From the NCBI RefSeq assembly GCF_002115745.1, contig NZ_JFKB01000004.1:124001-188000 (forward strand): a stretch of 64,000 nt of DNA, in the 5' to 3' direction. Below are positions 40,377 through 51,078 of the stretch, piece by piece (within the stretch, counting starts at the first letter, position 1; each line of letters begins with the position of its first letter). The position numbers and the translations under genes were made by a program. Below the pieces are notes generated by a model that was not told the DNA's origin, made no database searches, and worked only from the letters and a program-made list of their open reading frames with translations. Origin of the DNA: Thalassospira alkalitolerans. GTDB lineage: Bacteria; Pseudomonadota; Alphaproteobacteria; Rhodospirillales; Thalassospiraceae.

Positions 40377-41195
40377 CTAGCGCAACGACAATCCGATGAA
40401 ATACACAATAGCAAAGGCAACCGGAAAAACCGACAACATCCCGTCGGCTCGATCAAGCAAACCACCATGCCCCGGAATAAGGTTACTGCTATCCTTGACC
40501 TTGAAGTGGCGTTTAAGCGCCGACTCACCAAGATCACCAATCTGCGCGATAACGGCCAACGCGGCACTTGCCAAAACAATAGAGACCAGAATGGCATCGC
40601 CACTGAAATAGGTGATCAATCCACCTATCAGCGCAGCACACAACATGCCCCCGACCAACCCCGCCCATGTTTTTTTAGGACTGAAACGTGGCGCAAGTTT
40701 GGGGCCGCCAATTACTTTTCCAAACACATATGCGCCGGTATCTGTGGCCCAAACAAGAAAGAACAGCCACATAATCATCAACAAGCCGTCGTCATGCGTT
40801 ACACGCAACCACTGCGCGGCAATAGCAGCCACCGAAATATAAACAATTCCAAAGGCCGCAAGAATGCGGTTTTTTCCGGGCCTCAGAGCCGCCGTTATCG
40901 CCGCGACCACAATCGACAAGGCAACAAAGCGATACTCACCTGTCGCCAATAGCAGCATCGAAACGCCAAGGGCAACGGCACAAACCACCGAAATTGATTG
41001 AACATGGTTTGGAACGCACATACGCGTCCATTCCCACATCATCCCAACGGAAAACACGAAAATCAGCAGCTCGAAATATGGAGAACCAAACCAGACTGCA
41101 GCAACGGCAACCGGTGTCATAACGGATGCCGAGATTATACGTTTTTTCAGTCCGGAATTTGTATCTTCCTGGCGTAAGGCTTCAGATGATTGCAC
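40377..41195 (-). CDS. cdsA: Phosphatidate cytidylyltransferase
   Basis: Makes CDP-diacylglycerol, the precursor of all phospholipids, in the inner membrane. It is about 272 residues with multiple membrane segments and the full C-terminal CdsA signature, SALKRHFKVKD followed by HGGLLDRADG. The start is uncertain: an ATG at 41279 would overlap uppS by 98 bases, whereas a GTG at 41195, preceded by GGGAG at about ten bases, gives a 14-base overlap and a normal N-terminus. I chose the GTG. Confidence 0.88.
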   Translation of the reverse strand: MQSSEALRQEDTNSGLKKRIISASVMTPVAVAAVWFGSPYFELLIFVFSVGMMWEWTRMCVPNHVQSISVVCAVALGVSMLLLATGEYRFVALSIVVAAITAALRPGKNRILAAFGIVYISVAAIAAQWLRVTHDDGLLMIMWLFFLVWATDTGAYVFGKVIGGPKLAPRFSPKKTWAGLVGGMLCAALIGGLITYFSGDAILVSIVLASAALAVIAQIGDLGESALKRHFKVKDSSNLIPGHGGLLDRADGMLSVFPVAFAIVYFIGLSLR

Positions 41196-41922
41196 CAAAC
41201 CGCCGCTCCCGTTCGGAAAATTTTTCAATTGCTTTTTCAAGGTGTTCTCGCCCGAAATCCGGCCATAGGACCTGATCAAAGACGAATTCAGTATAAGCTG
41301 ATTGCCATAGCAAAAAATTACTTATGCGCTGTTCACCACTGGTTCTAATCAGCAAATCCGGATCAGGTGTCCCCGCAGTTTCCAGATGCGCCTCGACCAT
41401 TTTTTCGTCAATGGCATTTGGCTGGATTTCACCCTTGGCAACGCGTTGGGCAATCTGACGCACAGCATCTGTAATTTCAGCACGTGCCCCATAACTCAGC
41501 GCTATGGTCAGGTTAAGTCGCGTATTATCCTGCGTCCGTTCTTCAGAATTATCTAATAATACACAAATATCATCGTCGAACCGGCTACGATCACCAATAA
41601 TCCGGATGCGGACGCCATTTTTATGCAATGTTGCCAATTCACGTTTAATGAACAGACGCAACAATCCCATAAGATCACTGACTTCACTTTCCGGACGTTT
41701 CCAATTCTCGGTCGAGAACCCATAAAGAGTCAGGTACTCGATCCCAAGATCGGCAGCGGCCTCAACCGTGCGGCGCACGGCATCAACCCCCGCACGATGT
41801 CCCATCGTACGGATTTTCCCACGCTGCTGCGCCCAGCGCCCGTTGCCATCCATAATGATGGCAACATGACGCGGCACAGCCTGCAAATCGGAAAGTTGGG
41901 GTTGGGATGCCAGCACAGTCAT
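41182..41922 (-). CDS. uppS: Undecaprenyl diphosphate synthase
   Basis: Cis-prenyltransferase making the C55 carrier lipid for peptidoglycan and LPS O-antigen. It has 246 residues, with the catalytic aspartate D25 in IIMDGNGRWA, the TLYGFSTENW block, and the C-terminal RTSGEQRISNFLLWQ and FVFDQVLWPDF segments. It begins two bases after the frr stop. Confidence 0.95.
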   Translation of the reverse strand: MTVLASQPQLSDLQAVPRHVAIIMDGNGRWAQQRGKIRTMGHRAGVDAVRRTVEAAADLGIEYLTLYGFSTENWKRPESEVSDLMGLLRLFIKRELATLHKNGVRIRIIGDRSRFDDDICVLLDNSEERTQDNTRLNLTIALSYGARAEITDAVRQIAQRVAKGEIQPNAIDEKMVEAHLETAGTPDPDLLIRTSGEQRISNFLLWQSAYTEFVFDQVLWPDFGREHLEKAIEKFSERERRFGAII

Positions 41923-41924
41923 GA

Positions 41925-42491
41925 TCAGACTTGCATGATTTCCTGTTCTTTATGGGCAAGCGCTTCATCGATATCGGCGATGACCTTGTCGGTCAGCTTC
42001 TGAATCTCTTTTTCCTCGTTATGGAGGTCATCTTTCGAGATCACGCTGTCCTTTTCCCATTTTTTAAGTTGATCCATCCCATCACGGCGTACGTTACGAA
42101 CCGAAATGCGGGCCTGTTCGGAATATTTACCGGCAACTTTGGACAACTCAGTGCGACGTTCCTCATTCAGGGCCGGGATCGGCACACGAACCAAGGTACC
42201 ATCGGCAGCCGGATTCAAGCCAAGGCCTGCATCACGAATTGCTTTCTCAACCGACTTCACCATCGTCTTGTCCCAAACCTGGACTGAAAGCATACGTGAT
42301 TCGGGAACACTTACAGACGCAACCTGATTAAGCGGGGTCGGCACGCCGTAGGCTTCAACCATGACCGGCTCAAGAAGGCTTGCACTGGCGCGCCCGGTGC
42401 GCAGCCCGGTGAATTCCTTGTGCAATACTTCAACAGCCCCATCCATACGGCGGGCAAGGTCTTTTTTTAGGCCAGCAACGTCAGACACCAT
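41925..42491 (-). CDS. frr: Ribosome recycling factor
   Basis: Splits post-termination ribosomes with EF-G. It has 188 residues with the two-domain shape: a three-helix bundle interrupted by domain II at about 31-105, the LRTGRAS motif near residue 31 and the C-terminal block with [13 protein letters not shown]. Its ATG shares a base with the pyrH stop (TAATG), suggesting coupled translation. Confidence 0.95.
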   Translation of the reverse strand: MVSDVAGLKKDLARRMDGAVEVLHKEFTGLRTGRASASLLEPVMVEAYGVPTPLNQVASVSVPESRMLSVQVWDKTMVKSVEKAIRDAGLGLNPAADGTLVRVPIPALNEERRTELSKVAGKYSEQARISVRNVRRDGMDQLKKWEKDSVISKDDLHNEEKEIQKLTDKVIADIDEALAHKEQEIMQV

Positions 42492-43222
42492 TAGTCTCCA
42501 TTCGAAATAATCGTAAACTTACCTTTTGCACAAACCACATCGGCAAACGCACCGGGATTATGCAAAGAAAATACGATAACGGGAATATCATTTTCACGTG
42601 CCAAAGAAATAGCCGATGCATCCATAACACGCAAATCTTTGGACAGAACTTCCAAATAAGTCAGTGCGTCGTAACGCTCTGCTGTCGGATCGGTTTTCGG
42701 ATCGGCAGTATAGACACCGTCCACCTGTGTGCCCTTAAGCAACGCATCGCACCCCATTTCAACCGCACGCAAGGCGGCGGCTGTATCCGTGGTAAAGAAC
42801 GGGTTGCCGGTCCCGGCCGCAAAGATCACCACCCGTCCCTTTTCCATATGGCGAACGGCACGACGGCGGATATAGGGTTCACATACCGAAGACATCGGAA
42901 TGGCGGATTGCACGCGGGTTTGAACCCCGTGGCGCTCAAGCGCGTTCTGAACGGCAAGCGCATTCATGATGGTTGCAAGCATGCCCATATAGTCGGCTGT
43001 TGCACGTTCCATCCCCTGTGAGGCCCCTTTGACCCCACGGAAGATGTTCCCGCCACCAATCACCATGCAAACTTCGGCACCCATGTCATGAACGGTTTTG
43101 ATTTCGCTGGCAATCCGGTCAACGGTCTCGGGATCAATCCCGTATTGCTGTTTACCGAGAAGCCCCTCGCCGGAAAGCTTCAAAAGGACGCGACGAAATT
43201 TCATTTGGCCGTTTTCTGCCAT
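42491..43222 (-). CDS. pyrH: UMP kinase
   Basis: Phosphorylates UMP to UDP, usually as a GTP-activated, UTP-inhibited hexamer. It has 243 residues: [10 protein letters not shown] near residue 14, [10 protein letters not shown] at about 56, and the [16 protein letters not shown] block. It is in the common rpsB-tsf-pyrH-frr order. A terminator between tsf and pyrH suggests a second promoter or partial read-through. Confidence 0.95.
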   Translation of the reverse strand: MAENGQMKFRRVLLKLSGEGLLGKQQYGIDPETVDRIASEIKTVHDMGAEVCMVIGGGNIFRGVKGASQGMERATADYMGMLATIMNALAVQNALERHGVQTRVQSAIPMSSVCEPYIRRRAVRHMEKGRVVIFAAGTGNPFFTTDTAAALRAVEMGCDALLKGTQVDGVYTADPKTDPTAERYDALTYLEVLSKDLRVMDASAISLARENDIPVIVFSLHNPGAFADVVCAKGKFTIISNGD

Positions 43223-43285
43223 GTCGGATTGCCTCTTAATGCCGATATTTCATACTGCCCGAAAAACCCGGTTCAGCAAAATTCA

Positions 43286-43342
43286 GATATAAAAAGACCG
43301 GCGAGTAACAGGGCGAATATGCGCTGCCGACCTCGCCGGTCT
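43286..43342 (-). terminator. Terminator after tsf with long loop
   Basis: An 11-base-pair perfect stem (AGACCGGCGAG with CTCGCCGGTCT) encloses a 26-base loop and is followed on the minus strand by TTTTATATC. It begins about 48 bases past the tsf stop. The loop is unusually long for a simple terminator. Confidence 0.6.
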
Positions 43343-43389
43343 GGATCATACACGAAATGATACGTGACGCACCATTTCGATAAAGATGT

Positions 43390-44313
43390 TTATTTCTTAA
43401 GCTGCTCGGCAACTTCTGCAGCAAAGTCTTTTTCTTCTTTCTCGATGCCTTCACCGAGTTCGAAGCGAATAAAGCCCTTCAGGGTAATCGGCTTGCCTGC
43501 ATCTTTTGCAGCAGCTTCAATCACGGCTTTGACTTTGCTTTCGCCGTCAATCACGAAGGTCTGCTCAACCAGAACGACCTGCTCGTAATATTTACGGATA
43601 CGACCTTCGATCATCTTTTCGATGATTTCTGCCGGACGGCCAGATTCTTTGGCCTGCTCGGTCAGAACGGCTTTCTCGCGTTCGACCAGTTCCGGATCCA
43701 GATCATCAACCGTTGCCGAAGCCGGGTTGGTTGCCGCAATGTGCATCGCGATCTGTTTGCCCAGACCTTCGAGAACCGCAGCATCAGCTTCGGATTCTAG
43801 CGCAACCAAAACACCAATTTTACCGAGGTTCGGCGCAATAGCGGAGTGGATGTAAGAAGCAACAAGGCCCTTCTCGACCGAAATACCAGCAGAACGACGC
43901 AGGTTCATGTTTTCGCCAATCTTGGCGATCATATGTGTAACCTGTTCTTCGACATTACGCGAAGTATCCGGGAATGCGGTCGCTTTCAGCGCATCGATAT
44001 CACCGTTGACACCAACAGCAAGGTTGGCGATCTCGGCGACGAATTTCTGGAAGTCTTCATTGCGCGAAACGAAGTCAGTTTCCGAGTTCAGCTCGGCAAC
44101 GGCACCGGCAGTACCGTTAACGGCGACAGCAACCAGACCTTCGGCAGCAATACGACCGGCTTTTTTGGCCGCAGCAGCAAGACCTTTGGTACGAAGCCAG
44201 TCAACAGCGGCGTCGATGTTACCATCGGTTTCAGACAGCGCCTTTTTGCAATCCATCATGCCAGCGCCGGTGGTTTCACGAAGCTCTTTTACGAGAGCAG
44301 CGGTAATAGCCAT
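43390..44313 (-). CDS. tsf: Elongation factor Ts
   Basis: Nucleotide exchange factor for EF-Tu. It has 307 residues from the ATG at 44313; an in-frame ATG at 44346 would overlap the rpsB-tsf hairpin and adds nothing conserved. The N-terminal UBA-like domain with [16 protein letters not shown] and the [12 protein letters not shown] segment near residue 80 are diagnostic. It is transcribed with rpsB, with an intercistronic hairpin that may reduce tsf expression. Confidence 0.96.
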   Translation of the reverse strand: MAITAALVKELRETTGAGMMDCKKALSETDGNIDAAVDWLRTKGLAAAAKKAGRIAAEGLVAVAVNGTAGAVAELNSETDFVSRNEDFQKFVAEIANLAVGVNGDIDALKATAFPDTSRNVEEQVTHMIAKIGENMNLRRSAGISVEKGLVASYIHSAIAPNLGKIGVLVALESEADAAVLEGLGKQIAMHIAATNPASATVDDLDPELVEREKAVLTEQAKESGRPAEIIEKMIEGRIRKYYEQVVLVEQTFVIDGESKVKAVIEAAAKDAGKPITLKGFIRFELGEGIEKEEKDFAAEVAEQLKK

Positions 44314-44347
44314 TTTTAAAGCCCCTATTACGCGATCAGTAAACACC

Positions 44348-44379
44348 TAAAGAAACGGCGGCATGCTAGCCGCCGTTTC
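44348..44379 (-). terminator. Intercistronic attenuator-like hairpin between rpsB and tsf
   Basis: An 11-base-pair perfect stem (GAAACGGCGGC with GCCGCCGTTTC) and a six-base loop are followed on the minus strand by only TTTAGG. The weak U-tract suggests partial termination, giving more S2 than EF-Ts transcripts. Confidence 0.65.
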
Positions 44380-44398
44380 ATCAGGCACAAAATGAAAC

Positions 44399-45181
44399 TT
44401 ATGCGGAAGCAGTTTCCTGCGCGGCTTCAACAGCAGCAACGGCTTCAGCCGGAACGTCTTCGGCTTCGCCGAGATCCGCACCAGAAGCAGTCATTTCCTG
44501 CTGAATACCGTCAAGAACGGCGCCAACGAACAGATCGCTGTAAAGCTGAATCGCACGGATCGCATCGTCGTTACCCGGAATCGGGTATGCAACATTTGCC
44601 GGATCCGAGTTCGTATCCAGAATAGCAACAACCGGAATGTTCAGGTTCTTGGCTTCGTGAACAGCAAGCGCTTCCTTGTTGGTGTCAACCACGACAATGA
44701 TGTCCGGCAGACCACCCATATCTTTGATACCGCCCAGTGCGCGTTCAAGCTTGTCGCGCGAACGGGTCAGGTTCAGAATTTCTTTTTTGGTCAGACCTTC
44801 TGCGCCATTCGTCAGGATTTCGTCCTGTTCTTTCAGGCGTTTGATCGAATTGGAAACAGTGTTCCAGTTGGTCAGCATACCGCCAAGCCAGCGATGGTTC
44901 ACATAGTACTGACCGCAACGCTTTGCAGCTTCTGCGATGACCGGCGAAGCCTGACGCTTGGTGCCGACGAACAGAACACGACCGCCTGCTGCGGTTACAT
45001 CGCGAACTGCCTGCATCGCACGATGCAGCATCGGAACGGTTTCCTGAAGGTTCAGGATATGAATGTCGTTACGGGCACCAAAGATGTACTGTTTCATCTT
45101 CGGGTTCCAACGGCGTGTGTGGTGACCAAAGTGGACACCAGCTTCCATCAGCTGACGCATAGTAAAAGTTGGCAAAGCCAT
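44399..45181 (-). CDS. rpsB: 30S ribosomal protein S2
   Basis: Small-subunit protein of 260 residues. It shows the S2 signatures [20 protein letters not shown] at the start, [11 protein letters not shown] near residue 68 and [15 protein letters not shown] in the C-terminal part, then an acidic Ala/Glu-rich tail. It is first in rpsB-tsf, with AGGA eight bases before the ATG and a 234-base upstream region with a candidate promoter and leader hairpin. In many bacteria S2 represses its own operon through such a leader. Confidence 0.97.
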   Translation of the reverse strand: MALPTFTMRQLMEAGVHFGHHTRRWNPKMKQYIFGARNDIHILNLQETVPMLHRAMQAVRDVTAAGGRVLFVGTKRQASPVIAEAAKRCGQYYVNHRWLGGMLTNWNTVSNSIKRLKEQDEILTNGAEGLTKKEILNLTRSRDKLERALGGIKDMGGLPDIIVVVDTNKEALAVHEAKNLNIPVVAILDTNSDPANVAYPIPGNDDAIRAIQLYSDLFVGAVLDGIQQEMTASGADLGEAEDVPAEAVAAVEAAQETASA

Positions 45182-45226
45182 GATAAATTCCTACCGTTTT
45201 CCGGTTAATACCTCCGCGGAAGGGAA

Positions 45227-45247
45227 TTTCATGCCGAATGCATGAAA
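45227..45247 (-). other. Leader hairpin before rpsB
   Basis: TTTCATGC and GCATGAAA pair perfectly over eight bases around the loop CGAAT, 46-66 bases before the rpsB start. It may be part of an S2-responsive leader; no match to a known leader family was established. Confidence 0.3.
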
Positions 45248-45314
45248 CACCGGATGGACGAATAGCTGCATAGAGCAACATTCGCCACGCTCCCGCGTGC
45301 GATGTTCGGGGCGG

Positions 45315-45343
45315 GTTTTAGCCCTCTCCTGCACAGAATGCAA
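45315..45343 (-). promoter_or_regulatory. Candidate rpsB-tsf promoter
   Basis: On the minus strand TTGCAT (45338-45343), a 17-base spacer and TAAAAC (45315-45320) form a plausible promoter, giving a leader of about 125 bases. The -10 match is weak. Confidence 0.35.
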
Positions 45344-45415
45344 GCCTTAAAGTACGCGCAAACACAGGTAAAGTGAACCCACGAGACGATCACAATTCAC
45401 CGCGGACGCCCCCAA

Positions 45416-48400
45416 TCAGATTTCTTCGGCAAACTCGACACCCGGGATCGCCCCAACAGCACCAATAAGGGATGGCCCCACCTTATAGGTTTCTTCAAGT
45501 TCAAGCTCGGCAATGCGCCCATCAGAACAAACAGATGTCAAACTAACCAAACCACGTCCTTTTCCGGCCTGTTCCAGCAATTCACGTATTTCAGGAACCG
45601 GGTCGGGTCGGTTCAGACGAATACGAATGCCTTCTGCAGCCCCGGAAACCGCCTGTTCAAGATCTTCAACGCGCTGCCCCTGAATGCGAAGCTGTCCTTC
45701 GCGCATTTCGGTCGCAACAATCAACAACACCGGTCGTCCAGCATTGATGACCTCTTTATACGCAGCCCATGCTTCCGCCCAAAACGCGACCTCAAAGCTA
45801 CCGGTCGGGTCCGAAAACATGACAAACGCAAATTTCGATCCATTTTTTTTCGAAATCATTTCACGCGCATTGATCAATGTACCGGCAAGCTTGATTGACC
45901 CTTTGTTTTGCGCACGCATACGCGCGGGCAATTCCTTGATCGGGGCAATACCGATCCGCTGGATGCTTTTGCCAAAGGTATCAAGTGGATGGGCGGACAG
46001 ATAAAACCCAATGGCCGAGAATTCCTCGGTCAGTTTTTCCATTGGCACCCAATCGCGCCCTTCCGGCAATTTAATGGTGTCTTTACCAAATCCGCTATTG
46101 TCACCAAACATGCTGATCTGATCGTCATTTCGGGCTTGCATCTCGCGCTGGGATACGGCCAAAATCTTGTCAATATTCTCAAACATAATGCGGCGATTGT
46201 CGCTCAGGCAATCAAGCGCCCCTGCCCGCACCAGATTTTCAAGCAAACGCTTGTTCAGCGCGCGACTGTCGATACGGGATGCTAAATCGGTCAGATCCTT
46301 GAACGGGCCATTTGCTTCGCGTTCGGAAACCAGACTTTCCATCGCGGCATCACCAACATTTCGCACCGCCGCCAATGCATAACGTATCTTGCGAACACCA
46401 TCATAACTTTCAACCGAAAACGCGACTTGCGAATGATTGATGCAGGGCGGCAGGATTTCAATCTCAAGACGCTCGATCTCCTGCTTGAAGATCGCCAGCT
46501 TCTCGGTGTTATGCATGTCAAGGGTCATCAGCGCGGCCATGAATTCGACCGGATAGTTCGCCTTTAGATATGCCGTCTGATACGCGACCAGCGCATAGGC
46601 CGCCGCATGCGATTTGTTAAAGCCATAGGACGCAAATTTTGCGACCTGATCAAAGATGTCAGACGCCTGACTGCGGGGCACCCCGTTCTTTTCCGCCCCG
46701 CCAACGAAAAGCGACCGTTGCTTTTCCATCTCCTCGGCGATCTTCTTACCCATGGCACGACGCAGCAAATCTGCACCGCCAAGCGAATAACCAGACATTG
46801 TCTGGGCAAGCTGCATGACCTGTTCCTGATAGATCATGATGCCATAGGTTTCTTCAAGGATCGGCTGCAACATCGGATGCATGTAATCAGGTTTTTCCAA
46901 ACCATGCTTACGCGCAATGTAATATGGAATATTATCCATAGGCCCCGGACGATACAGCGCCACCACAGCGATAATATCTTCAAGCGTATCAGGCTTCAGA
47001 CCGCGCAGGACATCTTGCATCCCCTGAGATTCAAGCTGGAAGACACCAACTGTCTCGGCCGCAGATAACAGCTTGAACGACGGCCTGTCATCAAGTGGAA
47101 TCGCACTGATATCAAAGTCTTGCGGGACGTCTTTTCGTTGAAGCATCAACTTGATGGCTTCGACAATCACCGTCAGTGTCTTAAGTCCCAAAAAGTCGAA
47201 CTTCACCAAACCGGCATTTTCAACATACTTCATGTTGAACTGCGTCACCGGCATATCCGAACGCGGATCGCGATAAAGCGGCACAAGCTCATCTAAGTCT
47301 CGGTCACCGATCACCACACCGGCCGCATGCGTCGACGAGTTGCGATAAAGCCCTTCGATCTGCATTGCGATATCTAAAAGACGACCAATATCAGGGTCTT
47401 CACGCGCAATCCGGCGCAAATCCGGTTCCATCCCGATGGCTTCTTTAAGTGGGATTGGCTTGGCTGGATCGCCCGGAATCATCTTACAAATTTTGTCGAC
47501 ATAACCGTATGGAATGCTCAGGACGCGGCCAACGTCACGCACGGCGGCCTTGGCCTGCAGCTTACCAAACGTGATGATCTGAGCGACCCGGTCATGACCG
47601 TATTTGTCCTGCACGTATTCGATCACTTCACCGCGCCGATCCTGACAAAAATCAACGTCAAAGTCAGGCATGGAAACACGTTCCGGGTTCAGAAAGCGTT
47701 CGAACAGCAGCGAAAACCGCAACGGATCAAGATCGGTAATCAGCAAGGAATACGCCACAAGCGACCCCGCCCCGGAACCACGCCCCGGACCCACCGGAAT
47801 TCCATGTTCCTTGGCCCACTGGATAAAGTCGGCAACGATCAGGAAGTAACCCGGGAACCCCATTTGATTGATAATGCCAAGCTCGTATTCCAGTCGCTCG
47901 ACATAGGGTTTTTTGATTTTCTGTTTTTCTTCCTCGGACATTTCCGGAGTATAGATATATTTTTCAAGCCGCCCGTTCAAACCTTCAAAGGAATTATGCC
48001 GCAATTCATCGACCTCGGTTCGACCTTCACCGCAGTCAAAGGGCGGCAAGATCGGATCGATTTTTTCAACATGCCATGAACACCGCTTGGCGATTGCCAA
48101 TGTGTTGTCACAGGCCTCGGGAATATCGGCAAAAAGGGCGCGCATTTCCGACGCCGTCTTAAAACGATGATCCGGGGTCAGCTTCCATCGATCATCCTGT
48201 CCAACGACCGCGCCCTGCCCGATACAGATGAAAACGTCGTGCGCTTCATACATATCGACCTTTGGGAAAAAGCAATCATTGGTCGCAACCAGCGGGATGT
48301 TATGATCATAAGCCAGCTTGATCAGGCCAGGTTCCACCTGTTCCTCGATCAATTCGCCGTGGCGCTGTAATTCGATATAAAGGCGATTGCCAAATATACC

Positions 48401-48901
48401 CGAAAGCTTTTTCAGGCAGGCTTCGGCCTTATCCATCTGCTCTTCGGCCAATAGGCGCGCCAATGGCCCGGTTGGACCACCTGTAAGGCAGATGATATTG
48501 CCACTGTATTTTTCGATATGTTCGTAAAGTGCCTTGGGGTCACTGCCAGCTTCGCTGGTCATATGCGCACGCGACACGATTTTCAAAAGGTTGAAATACC
48601 CAGCATCGTTCTGCGCAATTAGAACCAGATTGTCCGGGTCTGGTTCGCGGGCGATTTTCCCGACAACAGGTGTATCACCAAACCGCTCGACACCGATCTG
48701 GACCCCCAAAATCGGTTGCACACCCGCACCACTGACAACCCCCGAAAAATCGAGTGCGCCAAACATATTGTTGGTATCGGTCATGGCAACGGCAGGCTGG
48801 CCATCCTCACCGCACAGTTTCGCCAGTTCTTTCGTCGTGATGGCACCTTCGGCAAGCGAATAGTTGGTGTGAACACGAAGATGGACGAAACCGTTTTCCA
48901 T
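45416..48901 (-). CDS. dnaE: DNA polymerase III alpha subunit
   Basis: Replicative polymerase of 1161 residues, practically the E. coli length. It has a PHP domain at the start (HLRVHTNYSLAEGA), the polymerase palm with the catalytic aspartates in PDFDVDF (around residue 413), fingers with the YQEQVMQLAQ and GYSLGGADLLRRAMGKK blocks, and a C-terminal OB fold (IKLAGTLINAREMISKKNG) for single-stranded DNA and clamp contacts. The ATG at 48901 was chosen; an in-frame ATG at 48973 would add 24 residues not seen in the family. No proofreading exonuclease domain is fused, so a separate DnaQ is expected. Confidence 0.96.
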   Translation of the reverse strand: MENGFVHLRVHTNYSLAEGAITTKELAKLCGEDGQPAVAMTDTNNMFGALDFSGVVSGAGVQPILGVQIGVERFGDTPVVGKIAREPDPDNLVLIAQNDAGYFNLLKIVSRAHMTSEAGSDPKALYEHIEKYSGNIICLTGGPTGPLARLLAEEQMDKAEACLKKLSGIFGNRLYIELQRHGELIEEQVEPGLIKLAYDHNIPLVATNDCFFPKVDMYEAHDVFICIGQGAVVGQDDRWKLTPDHRFKTASEMRALFADIPEACDNTLAIAKRCSWHVEKIDPILPPFDCGEGRTEVDELRHNSFEGLNGRLEKYIYTPEMSEEEKQKIKKPYVERLEYELGIINQMGFPGYFLIVADFIQWAKEHGIPVGPGRGSGAGSLVAYSLLITDLDPLRFSLLFERFLNPERVSMPDFDVDFCQDRRGEVIEYVQDKYGHDRVAQIITFGKLQAKAAVRDVGRVLSIPYGYVDKICKMIPGDPAKPIPLKEAIGMEPDLRRIAREDPDIGRLLDIAMQIEGLYRNSSTHAAGVVIGDRDLDELVPLYRDPRSDMPVTQFNMKYVENAGLVKFDFLGLKTLTVIVEAIKLMLQRKDVPQDFDISAIPLDDRPSFKLLSAAETVGVFQLESQGMQDVLRGLKPDTLEDIIAVVALYRPGPMDNIPYYIARKHGLEKPDYMHPMLQPILEETYGIMIYQEQVMQLAQTMSGYSLGGADLLRRAMGKKIAEEMEKQRSLFVGGAEKNGVPRSQASDIFDQVAKFASYGFNKSHAAAYALVAYQTAYLKANYPVEFMAALMTLDMHNTEKLAIFKQEIERLEIEILPPCINHSQVAFSVESYDGVRKIRYALAAVRNVGDAAMESLVSEREANGPFKDLTDLASRIDSRALNKRLLENLVRAGALDCLSDNRRIMFENIDKILAVSQREMQARNDDQISMFGDNSGFGKDTIKLPEGRDWVPMEKLTEEFSAIGFYLSAHPLDTFGKSIQRIGIAPIKELPARMRAQNKGSIKLAGTLINAREMISKKNGSKFAFVMFSDPTGSFEVAFWAEAWAAYKEVINAGRPVLLIVATEMREGQLRIQGQRVEDLEQAVSGAAEGIRIRLNRPDPVPEIRELLEQAGKGRGLVSLTSVCSDGRIAELELEETYKVGPSLIGAVGAIPGVEFAEEI

Positions 48902-49000
48902 CGCAGTAAAACCCCGGAAAATAATTGGCAAAGACAGAAATGCCGCCGCCCTGGAACATTCAGGGCGCGCCATTTCGACAGCTTAAAGAATTTGGATCAA

Positions 49001-49735
49001 TTACGAAAGGCTATCAGGATCAAGTTCGACAAGATGACCGTCGCGCAACGTAACAACCCGATCCATTTGGCGTGCCAGTTCCGGGTTATGGGTCGCAATC
49101 AACGATGCCAACCCCGTTTCACGCACCAACGTCATCAACATCCCAAAAACCGTAGCAGCCGTATGCGGATCAAGATTTCCCGTCGGTTCATCTGCAAACA
49201 ACACATCAGGTACATTGGCCAGTGCACGTGCAATCGCTACACGCTGTTGCTCGCCGCCTGACAACCGTGCCGGACGATGCTCCGAACGATTTTCAAGACC
49301 AAGGCACCGCAAAAGCTCCAACCCGCGCTCGGTAGCTTCCGAACGTTTCAGACCATTGATCATCTGCGGTATGACGACATTTTCAATCGCCGAGAATTCC
49401 GGCAGCAAATGATGATACTGATAAACGAAACCGATATGCTTGCGCCGCATCTCGGTACGCGCCAGATCGGAAAGGTCGGTGCTGCGTTTGCCGCCGATGG
49501 AAACCAGCCCACGATCAGGCTTTTCCAACAAACCGGCAATCTGAAGCAAGGTCGATTTACCCGCCCCCGACGGCCCGACCAAAGCAACAATCTCGCCCTG
49601 ATGGATTTCCAGATCGACAGATTTCAGGATTTCAAGTTGATCCGGGCCCTGATTAAAAATCCGGTCAATTTTTTCTAGCCGTAACACGACTTTTTTCGAC
49701 CGTTCACCGACCGTTTTCTTGACTTGATCATTCAT
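49001..49735 (-). CDS. lolD: Lipoprotein-releasing ABC transporter ATP-binding protein
   Basis: ATPase that powers lipoprotein extraction from the inner membrane to LolA. It has 244 residues with Walker [10 protein letters not shown] at 54-62, a Q-loop in [12 protein letters not shown] (HHLLPEF is typical of LolD), signature [15 protein letters not shown] and Walker [12 protein letters not shown]. The ATG lies eight bases inside the end of the permease gene. Confidence 0.93.
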   Translation of the reverse strand: MNDQVKKTVGERSKKVVLRLEKIDRIFNQGPDQLEILKSVDLEIHQGEIVALVGPSGAGKSTLLQIAGLLEKPDRGLVSIGGKRSTDLSDLARTEMRRKHIGFVYQYHHLLPEFSAIENVVIPQMINGLKRSEATERGLELLRCLGLENRSEHRPARLSGGEQQRVAIARALANVPDVLFADEPTGNLDPHTAATVFGMLMTLVRETGLASLIATHNPELARQMDRVVTLRDGHLVELDPDSLS

Positions 49736-50978
49736 AACGAAGGGCCTCCACCGGATCGAGGCGCGACGCCCGCCATGCCGGATAAATGGTCGCCAGGAAA
49801 GACAGGGTCAGCGACATCACGCAAACCAGAACCACCTCGCCAACATCCATATCGGCCGGAAGCTGTGACAGGAAATAAATTTCGGCATTGAACAGGTCCG
49901 TACCGGTCAGGGTCTGAATGAACTGACGGATATTTTCAATATTCAGACAGAACAGAACACCAAGAAGCAACCCGCTTAGCGTTCCAAGAATGCCAATAGA
50001 CGCCCCGGCCAAAAAGAATATCCGCATGATCGACGACCGCGTCGCCCCCATCGTTCGAAGGATCGCAATGTCGCGGCCCTTATCTTTGACCAGCATGACC
50101 ATGCCGGAAATGATGTTAAACGCCGCCACCAGGATAATCAGCGTCAAGATCAGGAACATCACATTACGTTCGACCTGTAACGCATTGAAAAATCCGGAAT
50201 TTGATTGCTGCCAATTCACCAATCGCAATCTTTCACCCGACAGATTAGATAAAAGATCATTCATGCTTGATGATAAATAAGACGGATCATTCAGCATCAC
50301 TTCAAAATGCGAAATCTTTTCCGGCATTCGGAAATAGGTCTGGGCTGCACCAAGCGGCATAAAGATAAAACCGCTGTCATATTCATACATACCAATATCA
50401 AACAGCCCGACCACCTTATAGGCCCGGACACGCGGCACAGACCCAAACGCGGTCACATTGCCTTTTGGCGAGATCAGATTGACATCGTCACCAACCCCAA
50501 CACCAAGCTTCATCGCAAGGCGCGCCCCCATGATAATGCTGTCATCGCCTTTAAAGTCATCAAGCGAACCAAATACGATATTGCTCGCGATGGTATCACG
50601 CTTGGCGATATCTTCCGGGCGGACACCGCGCACAATGGCACCACTGGCCCGGCCGTTTTTCGATGCCATCACTTGGCCTTCGACAACCGGGGTAACGATC
50701 AATACGTTACCGGTTTCTGCAATTTTCTTTTCAATCGCATCGTAATCGGGCAAGCCGTCCGGATTTTGCGCGTAAACCGAAATATGTCCGTTCAACCCCA
50801 GAATACGTCCCAGCAATTCGGCCCGAAAACCATTCATGACCGACATGACGATGATCAGGGTTGCAACGCCCAGCATGATGCCAAGTAACGAGAAGATGGC
50901 AATGACGGAAACAAAGCCTTCTTGCCGACGGGGACGCAGGTAGCGAAAGGCCACCAAACGTTCGAACGGACTGAACAT
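49728..50978 (-). CDS. Lipoprotein-releasing ABC transporter permease (LolC/LolE type)
   Basis: Inner-membrane permease of 416 residues with four membrane segments: one at about 20-45 after [14 protein letters not shown], then a large periplasmic MacB-like domain, and three in the C-terminal FtsX domain. It contains the typical [20 protein letters not shown] and VIAIFS segments. Only one permease gene is present, so the complex is likely a homodimeric LolC/E hybrid with LolD. The ATG at 50978 is preferred to a TTG two codons upstream. Confidence 0.9.
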   Translation of the reverse strand: MFSPFERLVAFRYLRPRRQEGFVSVIAIFSLLGIMLGVATLIIVMSVMNGFRAELLGRILGLNGHISVYAQNPDGLPDYDAIEKKIAETGNVLIVTPVVEGQVMASKNGRASGAIVRGVRPEDIAKRDTIASNIVFGSLDDFKGDDSIIMGARLAMKLGVGVGDDVNLISPKGNVTAFGSVPRVRAYKVVGLFDIGMYEYDSGFIFMPLGAAQTYFRMPEKISHFEVMLNDPSYLSSSMNDLLSNLSGERLRLVNWQQSNSGFFNALQVERNVMFLILTLIILVAAFNIISGMVMLVKDKGRDIAILRTMGATRSSIMRIFFLAGASIGILGTLSGLLLGVLFCLNIENIRQFIQTLTGTDLFNAEIYFLSQLPADMDVGEVVLVCVMSLTLSFLATIYPAWRASRLDPVEALRYE

Positions 50979-51039
50979 GCGCAAATGATCCTTGTGGAAG
51001 TGGGATAAATACGGAACGCAGAAACGCCCATAAATCAGG

Positions 51040-51064
51040 ACGGGGCAGCCCGGGGCTGCCCCGT
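51040..51064 (-). terminator. Hairpin after proS
   Basis: An 11-base-pair stem (ACGGGGCAGCC with GGCTGCCCCGT) with a three-base loop lies just past the proS stop. The tail on the minus strand (CCTGATTT) is a poor U-tract, so termination may be partial, with read-through to lolC. Confidence 0.5.
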
Positions 51065-51078
51065 TTCAAAGATCGCCG

